Source: Geothrix terrae
GTDB taxonomy: Bacteria; Acidobacteriota; Holophagae; Holophagales; Holophagaceae
Assembly: GCF_022808775.1 (NCBI RefSeq)
Contig: NZ_JAKZLA010000001.1
Span: 496,001 to 560,000, forward strand
Direction: 5' to 3'
DNA length: 64,000 nucleotides
A model generated the notes under the pieces. The model worked only from the letters and a program-made list of their open reading frames with translations. It had not been told where the DNA came from and did no database searches. A program made the position numbers and the translations under genes. Below, piece after piece: positions 45,829 through 54,109 of the stretch. Positions within the stretch are counted from its first letter, which is position 1. Every line of letters begins with the position of its first letter.

Positions 45829-46419
45829 TCAGCCGAGGATGGCGCGGGCTTCCTGCAGGAAGGCCTTCTGGTCGGCGGGGTCGTCGAGTTCCTTCGCAAG
45901 GCGGGCCGCGAACTCGCTTGGATCCCCCGCCCCGCAGCCGGAGGACCAGTCGGCCTGGATCCTCGTGAAGAGGAGGTCGCCAATGGGGCCGATGCGGACC
46001 ACGAAGGCCTCCTTCAGCGCACCCAGGGCCGAGTACTTCGGGGGGGCCGACGGAGGCAGGGATCGGGACGGTGCCGTCTCCGCCTTCTCGAGCCTGTGCG
46101 CGGCCTGGACCAGAGCCAGGCTCACGAGCTGGATATTGGTGGCGCCGCCGCAGAGGGCGAGGATCGCCCCTTTCGAGAAGGGGCGGAGGACCAGGCGTCC
46201 CCCGTTGTACCGGAGGTCCAGACCACCCCCATCACCCTGGAGGGCCTGCTGGACCATGAAGTCCTCTGCGAGGAGCCGGGCCATTCCCCGGAGGCTCTCC
46301 ATGGGATAGCTGGCGGGAAAGTCAGCGGCCAGGATCGCACCTTCCGGACTGTAGGCCATGGCCCCGACCGCTCCCGGAATGCTGAGGACCTGATGGAGGA
46401 TCTCGCGGGCGTCGGTCAT
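45829..46419 (-). CDS. Roadblock/LC7-domain protein
   Basis: A 196-residue cytosolic protein. The first 110 residues fit the Roadblock/LC7 (MglB-like) fold: REILHQVLSIPGAVGAMAYSPEGAILAADFP and GRLVLRPFSKGAILALCGG. The remainder is a helical region after a Pro/Ser linker. Such proteins bind or activate small Ras-like GTPases or assemble as dimers on signalling complexes. Its ATG overlaps the DUF4388 gene stop (ATGA). No GTPase gene is nearby. Confidence 0.82.
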   Translation of the reverse strand: MTDAREILHQVLSIPGAVGAMAYSPEGAILAADFPASYPMESLRGMARLLAEDFMVQQALQGDGGGLDLRYNGGRLVLRPFSKGAILALCGGATNIQLVSLALVQAAHRLEKAETAPSRSLPPSAPPKYSALGALKEAFVVRIGPIGDLLFTRIQADWSSGCGAGDPSEFAARLAKELDDPADQKAFLQEARAILG

Positions 46420-47201
46420 CGACCGGCCCTCTGCGGCGCCAGGGCCCGTCGGATCCCGGCCTCCACGGCCTCATGGGCGGCTCCTTCCGCCAGGCTGACC
46501 GCGAGGCTCGTCTCCTTGGACCGGAACAGCAGCATCCGGTCCGGTCCGCCGTGCGTCGCGGCGACCTGGAATTCACCCAGGCCGAAGGCCTCCCCGAGCG
46601 GCTCCGCCACCATGCTCGCGAGATACGCCCCACGGGCTGCCAGCCCCTCGGTCTCGGAACCGGTGCGGCCGCGAGGTGAGCCGTGGCGGTCCATGAAGAT
46701 GCCGAGGGCGACGCCGCTGACGTGTTCGACGGCCTTCAGGGGATCGTTGGAATGGGCGGAGGAGGAATGGTCGTGAGACACCCCGGCCCTGGACTCGGCC
46801 AGGCCATGGCGGCTCTCGTCGAGCCACTGGTGGGCCGACAGGAGCAGGTGCTCGCGGCGCTTCTGGATGGACCGGCGCAGGCTCGTCACATTGGGCTGCA
46901 GCCGGAAGTTCCCTCCAGGCCAGCCCATGATGTGGTTGAAGGCCTCCTCGCCGCTGAGGCTGCCCACCTCGGCATGCACCACCTCGCCCTGCTGGAAGAA
47001 GATCTGCCCTTCCCGCTCCTGGTAGGTGACGAGGATGGAACCCGAGAACAGGTTCTGCCCCTCCAGCTGGATCACGTCTGCCAGGGCGAGGTGCGAGATG
47101 GCCCCTTCGAACCCAGCCCGATCCTGGTCCCCGGGTTCCCCGACCAGGTCGGTCGAAGGTTCTGGATGGGTGGGAAACATGTCTTTCGCCGCCATCGCCA
47201 T
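46416..47201 (-). CDS. DUF4388 (PatA N-terminal-like) protein with roadblock-like tail
   Basis: A 261-residue cytosolic protein. Residues 30-125 or so match the DUF4388 pattern: FEGAISHLALADVIQLEGQNLFSGSILVTYQEREGQIFFQQGEVVHAEVG and the GEEAFNHIMGWPGGNFRL continuation (split here by reading). The C-terminal 120 residues (VSGVALGIFMDRHGS, DRMLLFRSKETSLAVSLAEG) look like a diverged Roadblock/LC7 fold. First gene of the DUF4388-roadblock-receptor operon; a promoter with an operator-like palindrome lies upstream. Confidence 0.8.
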   Translation of the reverse strand: MAMAAKDMFPTHPEPSTDLVGEPGDQDRAGFEGAISHLALADVIQLEGQNLFSGSILVTYQEREGQIFFQQGEVVHAEVGSLSGEEAFNHIMGWPGGNFRLQPNVTSLRRSIQKRREHLLLSAHQWLDESRHGLAESRAGVSHDHSSSAHSNDPLKAVEHVSGVALGIFMDRHGSPRGRTGSETEGLAARGAYLASMVAEPLGEAFGLGEFQVAATHGGPDRMLLFRSKETSLAVSLAEGAAHEAVEAGIRRALAPQRAGR

Positions 47202-47292
47202 GGGAATGCCTCAAGAGGAGGTTTTCGAGAGAGGCCCATCCAGGATCTGCTTCTCCCCAGCGGGAGGGCAGCCGTATTCTTTACCAAAAGGT

Positions 47293-47320
47293 ATTGTATT
47301 TTTTCACCCCTCCGGGTGAA
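47293..47320 (-). promoter_or_regulatory. Promoter and palindrome before the DUF4388 operon
   Basis: On the minus strand TTCACC (revcomp of 47315-47320) and TACAAT (revcomp of 47293-47298) are 16 bases apart. The perfect inverted repeat TTCACCC-CTCC-GGGTGAA (47303-47320) covers the -35 box, as an operator would. Confidence 0.5.
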
Positions 47321-47402
47321 CTGTGCCCAAAATCACGCCCTTTCACGCCCCGGCCGGCCCAGACCCACGCTGCCTGGAGGCGGGCACCCTACACTGGATC
47401 CC

Positions 47403-48050
47403 ATGTCCGACGCCCTCCTCATCGACCTCCTCGACGGCTGCCACCGGCTCCATGCGGGCGGTCTTCTGGCGGCCTCGGACGGCAACCTCTCGGTGCGCCT
47501 GCCCAACGGCCTCATCGCCATGACGCCCAGCGGCGTCCCCAAGGCCAAGGTGCGAATGGAGGATCTGGCACACCTCACTCTGGCCGGCGAGGTCCTCTCC
47601 GGCCGTCCCAGCAGCGAGCGGGCCATGCACCTGGCCATCTACCGGGCGGTACCGGAAGCGAAGGCCGTAGTCCACGCCCACCCGCCCACGGCCATCGCCT
47701 GGACCCTGGCCCGGCCTGACCTGGCGGAGCTGCCCTCGGACGGCCTGCCCGAGGTGATCCTCGCCGCGGGCCGCATCCCCGTCGTGCCCATGGCCATTCC
47801 CGGCACCGAGGCCATGGGGACGAACCTCCTGCCGTTCCTGCCCGGACACCGACTCATGCTCCTGGCCCGTCACGGCGGCCTCTGCTGGGGCGAGCACCTG
47901 GACGAGGCCGTGGGCGGCCTCGAGCGCCTGGAGCAGGTGGCCCAGATCCTGTGGAAGGCCGAGGCCCTGGGCGGCGCCAAGCCGCTGGCTCACTCCGAAC
48001 TCGAAGAGCTTCGGGCCCTGCGCGCAAAGATCGGACCGAGGATCATCTGA
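47403..48050 (+). CDS. Class II aldolase, probable sugar-1-phosphate aldolase of salvage pathway
   Basis: A 215-residue class II aldolase/adducin-family enzyme: GGLLAASDGNLSVRLPNGLIAMTPSG near the start, the metal-ligand pair VVHAHPPTAIA and a third His in LLARHGGLCWG. It overlaps mtnA by one base (TGATG). Next to mtnA, such an aldolase is expected to split 5-methylthioribulose-1-phosphate or 5-deoxyribulose-1-phosphate to DHAP and an aldehyde (the 'DHAP shunt'), instead of MtnB dehydratase chemistry. That assignment rests on context; MtnB belongs to the same superfamily. Confidence 0.85.
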   Translation: MSDALLIDLLDGCHRLHAGGLLAASDGNLSVRLPNGLIAMTPSGVPKAKVRMEDLAHLTLAGEVLSGRPSSERAMHLAIYRAVPEAKAVVHAHPPTAIAWTLARPDLAELPSDGLPEVILAAGRIPVVPMAIPGTEAMGTNLLPFLPGHRLMLLARHGGLCWGEHLDEAVGGLERLEQVAQILWKAEALGGAKPLAHSELEELRALRAKIGPRII

Positions 48051-49060
48051 TGAACGCCTTCGAATCTCTGGGCCTGAAACACGATGGCCACGCCCTCTGG
48101 GTGCTGGATCAGACGCAGCTTCCGGACGCGGAGGTGTGGCTGGACGGCAGCGATCCGGCGGTCATGGTGGGTCTCATCAAGCGGCTGGCCGTGCGCGGGG
48201 CGCCGCTCATCGGCGTGGCGGCGGCGGCGAGCCTGGCCACCTTCGCCCAGCAGGGCGCCTCCGCTTCCGAGTACGCGACCGCTTGCGCGGCCTTGCGCGC
48301 GGCCCGGCCCACAGCCGTGAACCTCATGTGGGCCATGGACCGCATGAAGGGCGCCGCCGATCCCCTCACCGAGGCCCAGGCCATCTTCGAGGAGGATGTA
48401 CGACTCTGCGAAGGCATGGCCCAGCACGGCGCGGTGCTCATCCAGGACGGCGAAGGAATCCTCACCCACTGCAACACCGGCGGCCTCGCTACCGCGGGCA
48501 TCGGCACGGCCCTGGGCGTCATCCGGCGGGCGCACGAGCAGGGCAAGCGCATCCACGTGTATGCGGACGAGACACGGCCCCTGCTGCAGGGCGGCCGTCT
48601 CACGGCCTGGGAGCTGCGCAAGCTGGGCATCCCCTCGACGCTCATCACCGACAGCATGGCGGCCCTGCTCCTGCGTGACGGCAAGGTGCAGCGTGTGCTG
48701 GTGGGCTCGGACCGCGTGGCCGCCAACGGCGACTTCGCCAACAAGGTGGGCACCTATGGCGTGGCCGTGCAGGCACGGCACCACGGCGTGCCCTTCCATC
48801 CCGTGGCCCCTTCCAGCACGGTGGACCTCGCCTGCCCCAACGGCACCGCCATCCCCATCGAGCTTCGGGATGAGGCCGAGGTGCGCGGCTATGGGGCCTG
48901 GCGCTGGGCGCCGGAAGGCATGCCCGCCTGGAACCCCAGCTTCGACGTCACCCCCGTGGACCTCGTCACCAGCCTCGTTCTCGACCGCGGCGTGTATCCC
49001 CGCGCCGAACTCCAACGCGGCGTGCTTTCTGAAGCTCTGGGGAAGAAAAGAATCAGATAA
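48050..49060 (+). CDS. mtnA: S-methyl-5-thioribose-1-phosphate isomerase
   Basis: Isomerises methylthioribose-1-phosphate (or 5-deoxyribose-1-phosphate) to the ribulose form in salvage of methylthioadenosine and 5'-deoxyadenosine. The 336-residue protein has IKRLAVRGAPLIGVAAA, the active Cys region ILTHCNTGGLATAG, VYADETRPLLQGGRLTAWEL and VGSDRVAANGDFANKVGTY. The stop codon TAA is at the edge of a long palindrome. The radical SAM and B12 enzymes in the window could be one source of 5'-deoxyadenosine. Confidence 0.95.
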   Translation: MNAFESLGLKHDGHALWVLDQTQLPDAEVWLDGSDPAVMVGLIKRLAVRGAPLIGVAAAASLATFAQQGASASEYATACAALRAARPTAVNLMWAMDRMKGAADPLTEAQAIFEEDVRLCEGMAQHGAVLIQDGEGILTHCNTGGLATAGIGTALGVIRRAHEQGKRIHVYADETRPLLQGGRLTAWELRKLGIPSTLITDSMAALLLRDGKVQRVLVGSDRVAANGDFANKVGTYGVAVQARHHGVPFHPVAPSSTVDLACPNGTAIPIELRDEAEVRGYGAWRWAPEGMPAWNPSFDVTPVDLVTSLVLDRGVYPRAELQRGVLSEALGKKRIR

Positions 49061-49147
49061 GCGGAGGAAAGCAGAGCGACGGAGGAAAGCGGAGAAAGAT
49101 TCATTTTCTTCTCCGCTTTCCTCCGCTTCTCCGTTGTCCTCCGCTTC
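49059..49147. terminator. Long imperfect palindrome closing mtnA and purF
   Basis: The arms at 49059-49096 and about 49109-49147 pair over nearly 40 bases. The inner 17 bp are perfect (CGGAGGAAAGCGGAGAA with TTCTCCGCTTTCCTCCG) around a 12-base AT-rich loop. Each arm contains two tandem copies of a CGGAGGAAAGC-like unit. Probable bidirectional terminator built from a repeat. Confidence 0.7.
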
Positions 49148-49168
49148 AAGACTTCTTTTCTCAAAACC

Positions 49169-50599
49169 CTACCTCGCCTCCGGCGTGTTGGTCTTCGCGG
49201 CAAAGCCTTCGGGCGGGTAGATGTAGTCCAGGTCGAAGCAGGCCGTGCAGAACTCCTGGCGACGGCCCGGCAGCAGGCCCTCGAAGTCCGCCACGTCCAG
49301 CCAGCGCAGGCTGTCAGCGCCCAGGTACTCGCAGATCTCCGCTTCGGACATGCGGTTGGCGATGAGCTCTTCCCGGGTGGGGGTGTCGATGCCGTAGAAG
49401 CAGGGGCCGATGACCTTGGGGGAGCCGATGCGGACGTGGATCTCCTTCGCGCCGGCGGACCTCACCATCCGCACGATCTTGCGCAGGCTGGTCCCCCGCA
49501 CGATGGAGTCGTCGATGAGCACCACCCGCTTACCCGGAAAGAAATCCGGCAGCGGATTGAACTTCTGCTTCACGCCCTCGTCCCGGCTGGCCTGGGTGGG
49601 CTTGATGAAGGTGCGGCCCACGTAGTGGTTCCGCAGCAGTCCCATGCCGAACTCGGCCTTCTTGGTCCTAGCGTACCCCAGGGCGATGAAGTTGGAGGAG
49701 TCCGGGACAGGCATCACCACCAGGTCCCCGCCGTTGGCCAGGGCGCCATCCTTGGCGGCCATGCAGGCTCCGATGCGCTCCCGGGCCTGGTAGACCGATT
49801 CCCCGAAGATGGTGCTGTCGGGTCGGGAGAAGTAGATGAGCTCGAAGACACAATGGCGGGCCTGAAGCGGGGCAGAGGCCACCGACACCACGGGCCGGCC
49901 CTTCTCCAGGCGCAGGATCTCGCCTGGCTTCACTTCCCGCAGACGGCGGGCTCCGATGATGCCGAAGCCGCAGCACTCGGACGCGAAGACTGTTCCCTCG
50001 CTGGCTGGCTCGCCCTCCCCATCGTGTCCCAGGTGGCCCATGACGAAGGGGCGGAAACCATGAGGATCGCGGAAGGCATAGAGGCGGTCCTTGTACATCA
50101 GCACCGTGGAGAACGCGCCCTTCAGCTCGCCCTGGACCCGGGCGATGGCCTGCTCGATGCTCATCCCGTCCCGCACGTGGTAGAGGGCGATGAGGCGGCC
50201 GATCAGCTCGGCGTCGTTGTCGCTCTTGAAGACCACGCCGTCCCGCTCCATGCGCGCCCGCAGCTCTCCATAGTTGATGAGGTCGCCATTGGAGGCGATG
50301 GCCATGACCGGCCCTTCCGCCAGTTCGATGGCGTGGGGTTGGGCGTTCGCCACGTCACTGCAGCCTGCGGTGGGATACCGGACGTGCCCGATCGCCGTCG
50401 CGCCGGAGAGACGGGCCTGGGCTTCCTCGTCGAGCACCTGCTTCACGAGTCCCATGCCCTTGTGGGCCACGATGCGGCCCGCGGTATCCCGGGCGGCGGC
50501 TCCGCAGCTCTCCTGCCCCCGGTGCTGGATGGCGAAGAGGATGGAGGAGACGATCGACGTGGCTCCCTCGGCTTCAAACACACCTGCGATGCCACACAC
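49169..50599 (-). CDS. purF: Amidophosphoribosyltransferase
   Basis: First committed step of purine synthesis: PRPP plus glutamine to phosphoribosylamine. The 476-residue protein starts at a GTG (50599) with GGGAGG 6 bases before it, so Cys2 (MCGIAGVF) becomes the N-terminal nucleophile after Met removal. The PRPP loop VVLIDDSIVRGTSLRKIV is present. Cysteines in RHCVFELIYF, GPCFYGID and EFCTACFD match the Bacillus-type enzyme with a structural [4Fe-4S] cluster. A longer upstream frame lacks sense. Confidence 0.95.
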   Translation of the reverse strand: MCGIAGVFEAEGATSIVSSILFAIQHRGQESCGAAARDTAGRIVAHKGMGLVKQVLDEEAQARLSGATAIGHVRYPTAGCSDVANAQPHAIELAEGPVMAIASNGDLINYGELRARMERDGVVFKSDNDAELIGRLIALYHVRDGMSIEQAIARVQGELKGAFSTVLMYKDRLYAFRDPHGFRPFVMGHLGHDGEGEPASEGTVFASECCGFGIIGARRLREVKPGEILRLEKGRPVVSVASAPLQARHCVFELIYFSRPDSTIFGESVYQARERIGACMAAKDGALANGGDLVVMPVPDSSNFIALGYARTKKAEFGMGLLRNHYVGRTFIKPTQASRDEGVKQKFNPLPDFFPGKRVVLIDDSIVRGTSLRKIVRMVRSAGAKEIHVRIGSPKVIGPCFYGIDTPTREELIANRMSEAEICEYLGADSLRWLDVADFEGLLPGRRQEFCTACFDLDYIYPPEGFAAKTNTPEAR

Positions 50600-50666
50600 G
50601 CTCAGCCTCCCGGGACAGATCCTCCAGGATACCAAGCCGGCCCGCGGCCTCCGGAGACCAGTATGT

Positions 50667-51044
50667 TCAGTGTCCTCGGCCGCTCAGGGCCTGAAGTCCC
50701 ACGCCGACGACGATGATCGTGAGGGCCACCCAGCGCATGGGGGTCATGGCCTCGCCGAGGAAGGTCCGGGCCATGAGGGCGTTGGCGACGAACCCGAGCG
50801 CCAGGAAGGGATAGGCGTAGTTCACCTGCACCATGGACAGGGCGCCGAGCCACACGACCACGCTCACGGCGTAGCAGGCGAGACCGGCCAGCACCCAAGG
50901 CTCAAGCATCAGCCTGAACAGCGGCCCCACGGCCAGCTGCATGCCGCCTGCGGCCTGGAGGCCCTTCTTCAGGCAGATCTGCGCGGCCGCATTCAGCAGC
51001 ACGCCCAGCACAATCAGGGGAATGGCCTTCACATTGGGGCTCAC
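50667..51044 (-). CDS. SMR/EamA-type small transporter, ArnE/F-like
   Basis: A 125-residue four-helix membrane protein. LNAAAQICLKKGL in helix 1, VVVWLGALSMVQVNYAYPFLALGFV and PMRWVALTIIVVGVGL follow the layout of ArnE/ArnF, which flip undecaprenyl-phosphate-aminoarabinose. GTG start at 51044 with GGAG 5 bases before; the GTGA overlaps the GT9 gene stop. Within this envelope-glycan cluster, a lipid-linked sugar flippase subunit is a reasonable reading, though a drug or other small-molecule exporter cannot be excluded. Confidence 0.82.
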   Translation of the reverse strand: MSPNVKAIPLIVLGVLLNAAAQICLKKGLQAAGGMQLAVGPLFRLMLEPWVLAGLACYAVSVVVWLGALSMVQVNYAYPFLALGFVANALMARTFLGEAMTPMRWVALTIIVVGVGLQALSGRGH

Positions 51045-52060
51045 GGGGTCTCCGGGACAGGGGCGGCGAGGTGGGCTTCCAGGGCGTCCCAGATGATGCC
51101 GGCGGGCACCTGGGTCATGCAGGGGTGGTCGGGCAGCGGGCAGTGCCACTTCTGGCACTCGAGGCAGGCGAGGTCCTCCTTGCGCACCACGGTCACCTTC
51201 GGCCCCCGGGGCGCCGTATGCCGTGGGATGGTGGGCCCGAACACCACCACCAGGGGGGTGCCGACGGCCGCCGCCAGGTGGGCCAGCCCGGAATCGTTGG
51301 CCAGCACCGCCTGGGCGCCCGCCAGCCACGCGGCGCTCTGGGACCAGGGGATCCGCGCCGTCAGGTCCAGCGCCTCGGGCACACGCTGGCGGAAGGCCTC
51401 GGCCCGGGTCACGTCGTCCCCGGGGCCGCCCAGCACCACGATGCGCAAGCCTGCCGCCAGCGTGCGATGGGCGAGATCCACCAGGAGATCCAGGCCCAGT
51501 CGCTTGGCCCCCGCCGCCGCGCCCATGGCAAAGGCCACATAGGGATCCCGATCGAGGCCGTGGTCTCGACGGGCCGCCTCCACGCAGGCGAGGCTCTCCT
51601 CCCTGGGGCGGAAGGGGAGGAAAGCCGGGGAGCCAAGCTCGGGATAGCCGAGGCTCACGATGTCGCGGTAGCGGTCGAGGGAATGGTCATCCCGCTTCCA
51701 GTACTTGAGGCTGGACGTGAGCAGCAGGGAGGCCCCCCCGTCTCCGCAGCCCACCCGCCGCGGCACCCTCGCCACGAAGGCGGCGGCCGGGGCGCGCAGG
51801 CTCTTGGCCAGGGCCAGCACCGAGGCCGGCTGGTGGATCCGCAGCAACCGGGCTCCCTCCAGCAGGCCCGCCTTCTTCGGGGGATCGGCCACGACGCCGG
51901 CGTAGCCTGGGGATCCTTCGAACAGCTCCACCGTGGCCGCCGGCCCCCAGGCCACCAGGGGCTGGCCCGCGGCCAGAAGGGGCGCGGCGGCCTGATGCAT
52001 CAGGATGGCGTCGCCTACGAAGCGCGGCATGCGGATCCAGTGGGCGCCGGCCGGTATCAC
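51041..52060 (-). CDS. Glycosyltransferase family 9 (heptosyltransferase-like)
   Basis: A 339-residue GT-B enzyme: WIRMPRFVGDAILM at the start (phosphate-binding loop of GT9), the donor-site motif VLANDSGLAHLAAAVGTPLVVVFGPT, and the C-terminal Cys pattern CLECQKWHCPLPDHPCM common in heptosyltransferase II relatives. It adds heptose or a similar sugar to the lipopolysaccharide core. GTG start at 52060 with AGGAGGAG before it, overlapping the preceding gene's stop (GTGA). Confidence 0.9.
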   Translation of the reverse strand: MIPAGAHWIRMPRFVGDAILMHQAAAPLLAAGQPLVAWGPAATVELFEGSPGYAGVVADPPKKAGLLEGARLLRIHQPASVLALAKSLRAPAAAFVARVPRRVGCGDGGASLLLTSSLKYWKRDDHSLDRYRDIVSLGYPELGSPAFLPFRPREESLACVEAARRDHGLDRDPYVAFAMGAAAGAKRLGLDLLVDLAHRTLAAGLRIVVLGGPGDDVTRAEAFRQRVPEALDLTARIPWSQSAAWLAGAQAVLANDSGLAHLAAAVGTPLVVVFGPTIPRHTAPRGPKVTVVRKEDLACLECQKWHCPLPDHPCMTQVPAGIIWDALEAHLAAPVPETP

Positions 52061-53745
52061 GGCCTCCTCCTGAGGAGCAGGATCTCGCCACCGCCCGTGG
52101 GCACCGCCAGCAGCACCTCGAACCGGCCGCGCAGAGCCGGGGTCATGCCCCAGGCGTCCTGCTCCCACTCACTGCGCTGGGCCACCAGGCGGGCCTCCGG
52201 ACCGAGGGTCTCCAGGGCTTCGGCCCGCCGCAGCTCGGGCATGAGGTGGTCCGTGTAGACCATGACCCCACTGCGGATGGTCTGCCAGTAGAAGACCTGC
52301 CGTCCGGCGATCAGGGGTTGGACAGCCACGGTCCAGCGGCGGTAGCTCTTCTGCGGATCCAGCAGTCGGAAACCCCAGGTGCCGCCCACCAGGTAGAGCA
52401 GCCCCAGACCCAGGGCCGCCGCCGGCACGAGGCTCCTGGAGCGCTGCCTCCAGGCCAGGACCGCCACGGCGATCGTTCCCGCCACCAGGACCAGGGCCAT
52501 GAGGCGGATCGGTCCTTGGAAGGCCGCCAGCTGGGTCTGCATCTTCGCTCCGCCCGCCCCCGTCGCCGCGGCAGCCAGGGCCAGGGCCGGCAGCGCGAGG
52601 CCAGCCGTGAGCAGAAGGCCCAGCCGCCGGGCGCGGGCGCCCTCCAACCGCCGGAACAGGTCCCCGACGAGCAGGGCCAGGAAAGGGTAGCCCATGAGCA
52701 GGTACTTGCCCTGCTTGCTCTGCACAGCGCTGAGGAAGACGAAGGGCACCAGGAAGGCCAGTAGGGCGAAGCGCTTCGCGGGGTCTCCCAGGCACCGCTC
52801 CCGGCGCAGGTGCAGGGCCAGGGCCGGCAGCAGGAGCACCCAGGGGAAGAAGTCGCCCAAGAGGTATTCGAAGTACCGCCACCAGGGCTGGATGTGGTCC
52901 CAGGCATGCGTGGCGCGCTGGAAGTTCTGGAAGATGATCAGCTCGTAGGCGTAGTGGGCTCCGCCCTTGAGGCCCGCAGCCACGTACCAGGGCGCCACCA
53001 GCAGCAGGGTGAGGCAGAGGCCGGCGACGATGCCGGCGCGCCGCAGCACCGCGAGGTCCCTCTGCCAGGCCAGAAAGGCCGCCAGCACCAGTACGGACAG
53101 CACCGGTGCCAGCGGCCCCTTGGCGAGGAAGGCCAGGGCCAGCCAGAAATAGGCCTTGAGGAACCAGCGGCGGTGCTCGCCGGGCGTGGCCTCAGCGCTG
53201 TGGCCGCGCAGGAGGAGGTAGCCCCCCAGCCAGGCCAGCCAGCTCCAGGCCAGCAGGGCGGAAAAGAGCATGTCGATCTGGATGAACTGGGCCTGCCAGA
53301 ACCAGAGGGGCGTGGTGGCGAGGACCAGAGCCGCGGGCTCCGCCGTCCCCGGCTCCAGGAAACGGACAGCCCAGCGCCGGAAGGCGGACAGGAAGGCCAC
53401 CGCGGCGATCACGGAGGGAAGACGGAGGGCCCAGGCGGCCACGCCCTGGGTGAACCCGAGCCCGCCGGTGAGCGCGTCCAGCAGCACCGAGGAACCCTTC
53501 ATCACCCAGTAGTAGAGGATGGGCTTCTCGCTGTAGGGAACCCCGTTCAGGTAGGGCAGCAGCCAGTCACCGCGAAGACGCATCTCCTTCACGCACTGAG
53601 CGAAGTCCGGCTCGTCCGGGGCCCAGAGGTCCCGCATGGGCAACACCGCCAGCAGCAGCAGGGCGAAGAGCAGCTCGGGCGCGTGGGCCCGCAGCCATTC
53701 CGCGAGGCGGCCCCTGGAGGGCGAGGCGTTCGGATGTCCGTCCAT
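52057..53745 (-). CDS. PMT-family (ArnT-like) glycosyltransferase
   Basis: A 562-residue membrane enzyme with 10-12 helices. The first periplasmic loop carries DLWAPDEPDFAQCVKEMRLRGDWLLPYLNGVPYSEKPILYYW (read in parts), the acidic site of GT83/PMT_2 transferases that use polyprenyl-phosphate sugars. A soluble periplasmic tail follows. Likely transfers a sugar to lipid A or another envelope glycan. The start at 53745 (MDGHPN) is chosen over 53763 because of the purine-rich GGAAGATGGAGGG before it. First gene of the PMT-GT9-SMR operon. Confidence 0.86.
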   Translation of the reverse strand: MDGHPNASPSRGRLAEWLRAHAPELLFALLLLAVLPMRDLWAPDEPDFAQCVKEMRLRGDWLLPYLNGVPYSEKPILYYWVMKGSSVLLDALTGGLGFTQGVAAWALRLPSVIAAVAFLSAFRRWAVRFLEPGTAEPAALVLATTPLWFWQAQFIQIDMLFSALLAWSWLAWLGGYLLLRGHSAEATPGEHRRWFLKAYFWLALAFLAKGPLAPVLSVLVLAAFLAWQRDLAVLRRAGIVAGLCLTLLLVAPWYVAAGLKGGAHYAYELIIFQNFQRATHAWDHIQPWWRYFEYLLGDFFPWVLLLPALALHLRRERCLGDPAKRFALLAFLVPFVFLSAVQSKQGKYLLMGYPFLALLVGDLFRRLEGARARRLGLLLTAGLALPALALAAAATGAGGAKMQTQLAAFQGPIRLMALVLVAGTIAVAVLAWRQRSRSLVPAAALGLGLLYLVGGTWGFRLLDPQKSYRRWTVAVQPLIAGRQVFYWQTIRSGVMVYTDHLMPELRRAEALETLGPEARLVAQRSEWEQDAWGMTPALRGRFEVLLAVPTGGGEILLLRRRP

Positions 53746-53798
53746 CCCTCCATCTTCCCCCATCGTGGGGAGATCCCCAAAGGGCTTACAATGAAGGC

Positions 53799-54041
53799 AT
53801 GGCGCCCGCCCTCCTCAGCCTCCTGCTCCTGGCCGCCCCGGTTCCGGCGGATGGCGTGAAGGAGGATATCAAGCAGGCCGCCCGGCAGATCGGCCAGGGC
53901 TTCAAGAAGGGCGGCAAGGCGGTGGGCCACGCGGCCAAGGAAGGTGGCAAGGCCGTCGGCCGCGGCGCCAAGACCGCCGGCAAGGGCGTGGCCAAAGGCG
54001 CCAAGGAAGCCGGACACGGCGTCAAAGAGGCCGTGAAGTAG
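53799..54041 (+). CDS. Small exported Gly/Lys/Ala repeat protein
   Basis: An 80-residue protein that I do not recognise: signal peptide (PALLSLLLLAAPVPADG), then a single long amphipathic region with a recurring unit of about 8 residues such as GGKAVGHAAK, GGKAVGRGAK and GKGVAKGAK. The composition resembles LEA/apolipoprotein-like helices or DNA-binding Lys/Ala repeats. Divergent from the PMT operon, 53 bases away. Good codon use supports a real gene, but the ribosome site is weak. Confidence 0.6.
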   Translation: MAPALLSLLLLAAPVPADGVKEDIKQAARQIGQGFKKGGKAVGHAAKEGGKAVGRGAKTAGKGVAKGAKEAGHGVKEAVK

Positions 54042-54109
54042 GCCAACTCTCCGCCGGGGCTGGAGTGCGAAGGGACCCGACCCGCAGGAGGGACGATGAA
54101 GGTGCGGAC

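Noticed and set aside
53880-54035. Possible CRISPR-like or tandem DNA repeat
   Set aside because: The periodicity is that of a Gly/Lys/Ala-coding repeat of about 24 bases with no spacers; it is explained by the small exported protein.
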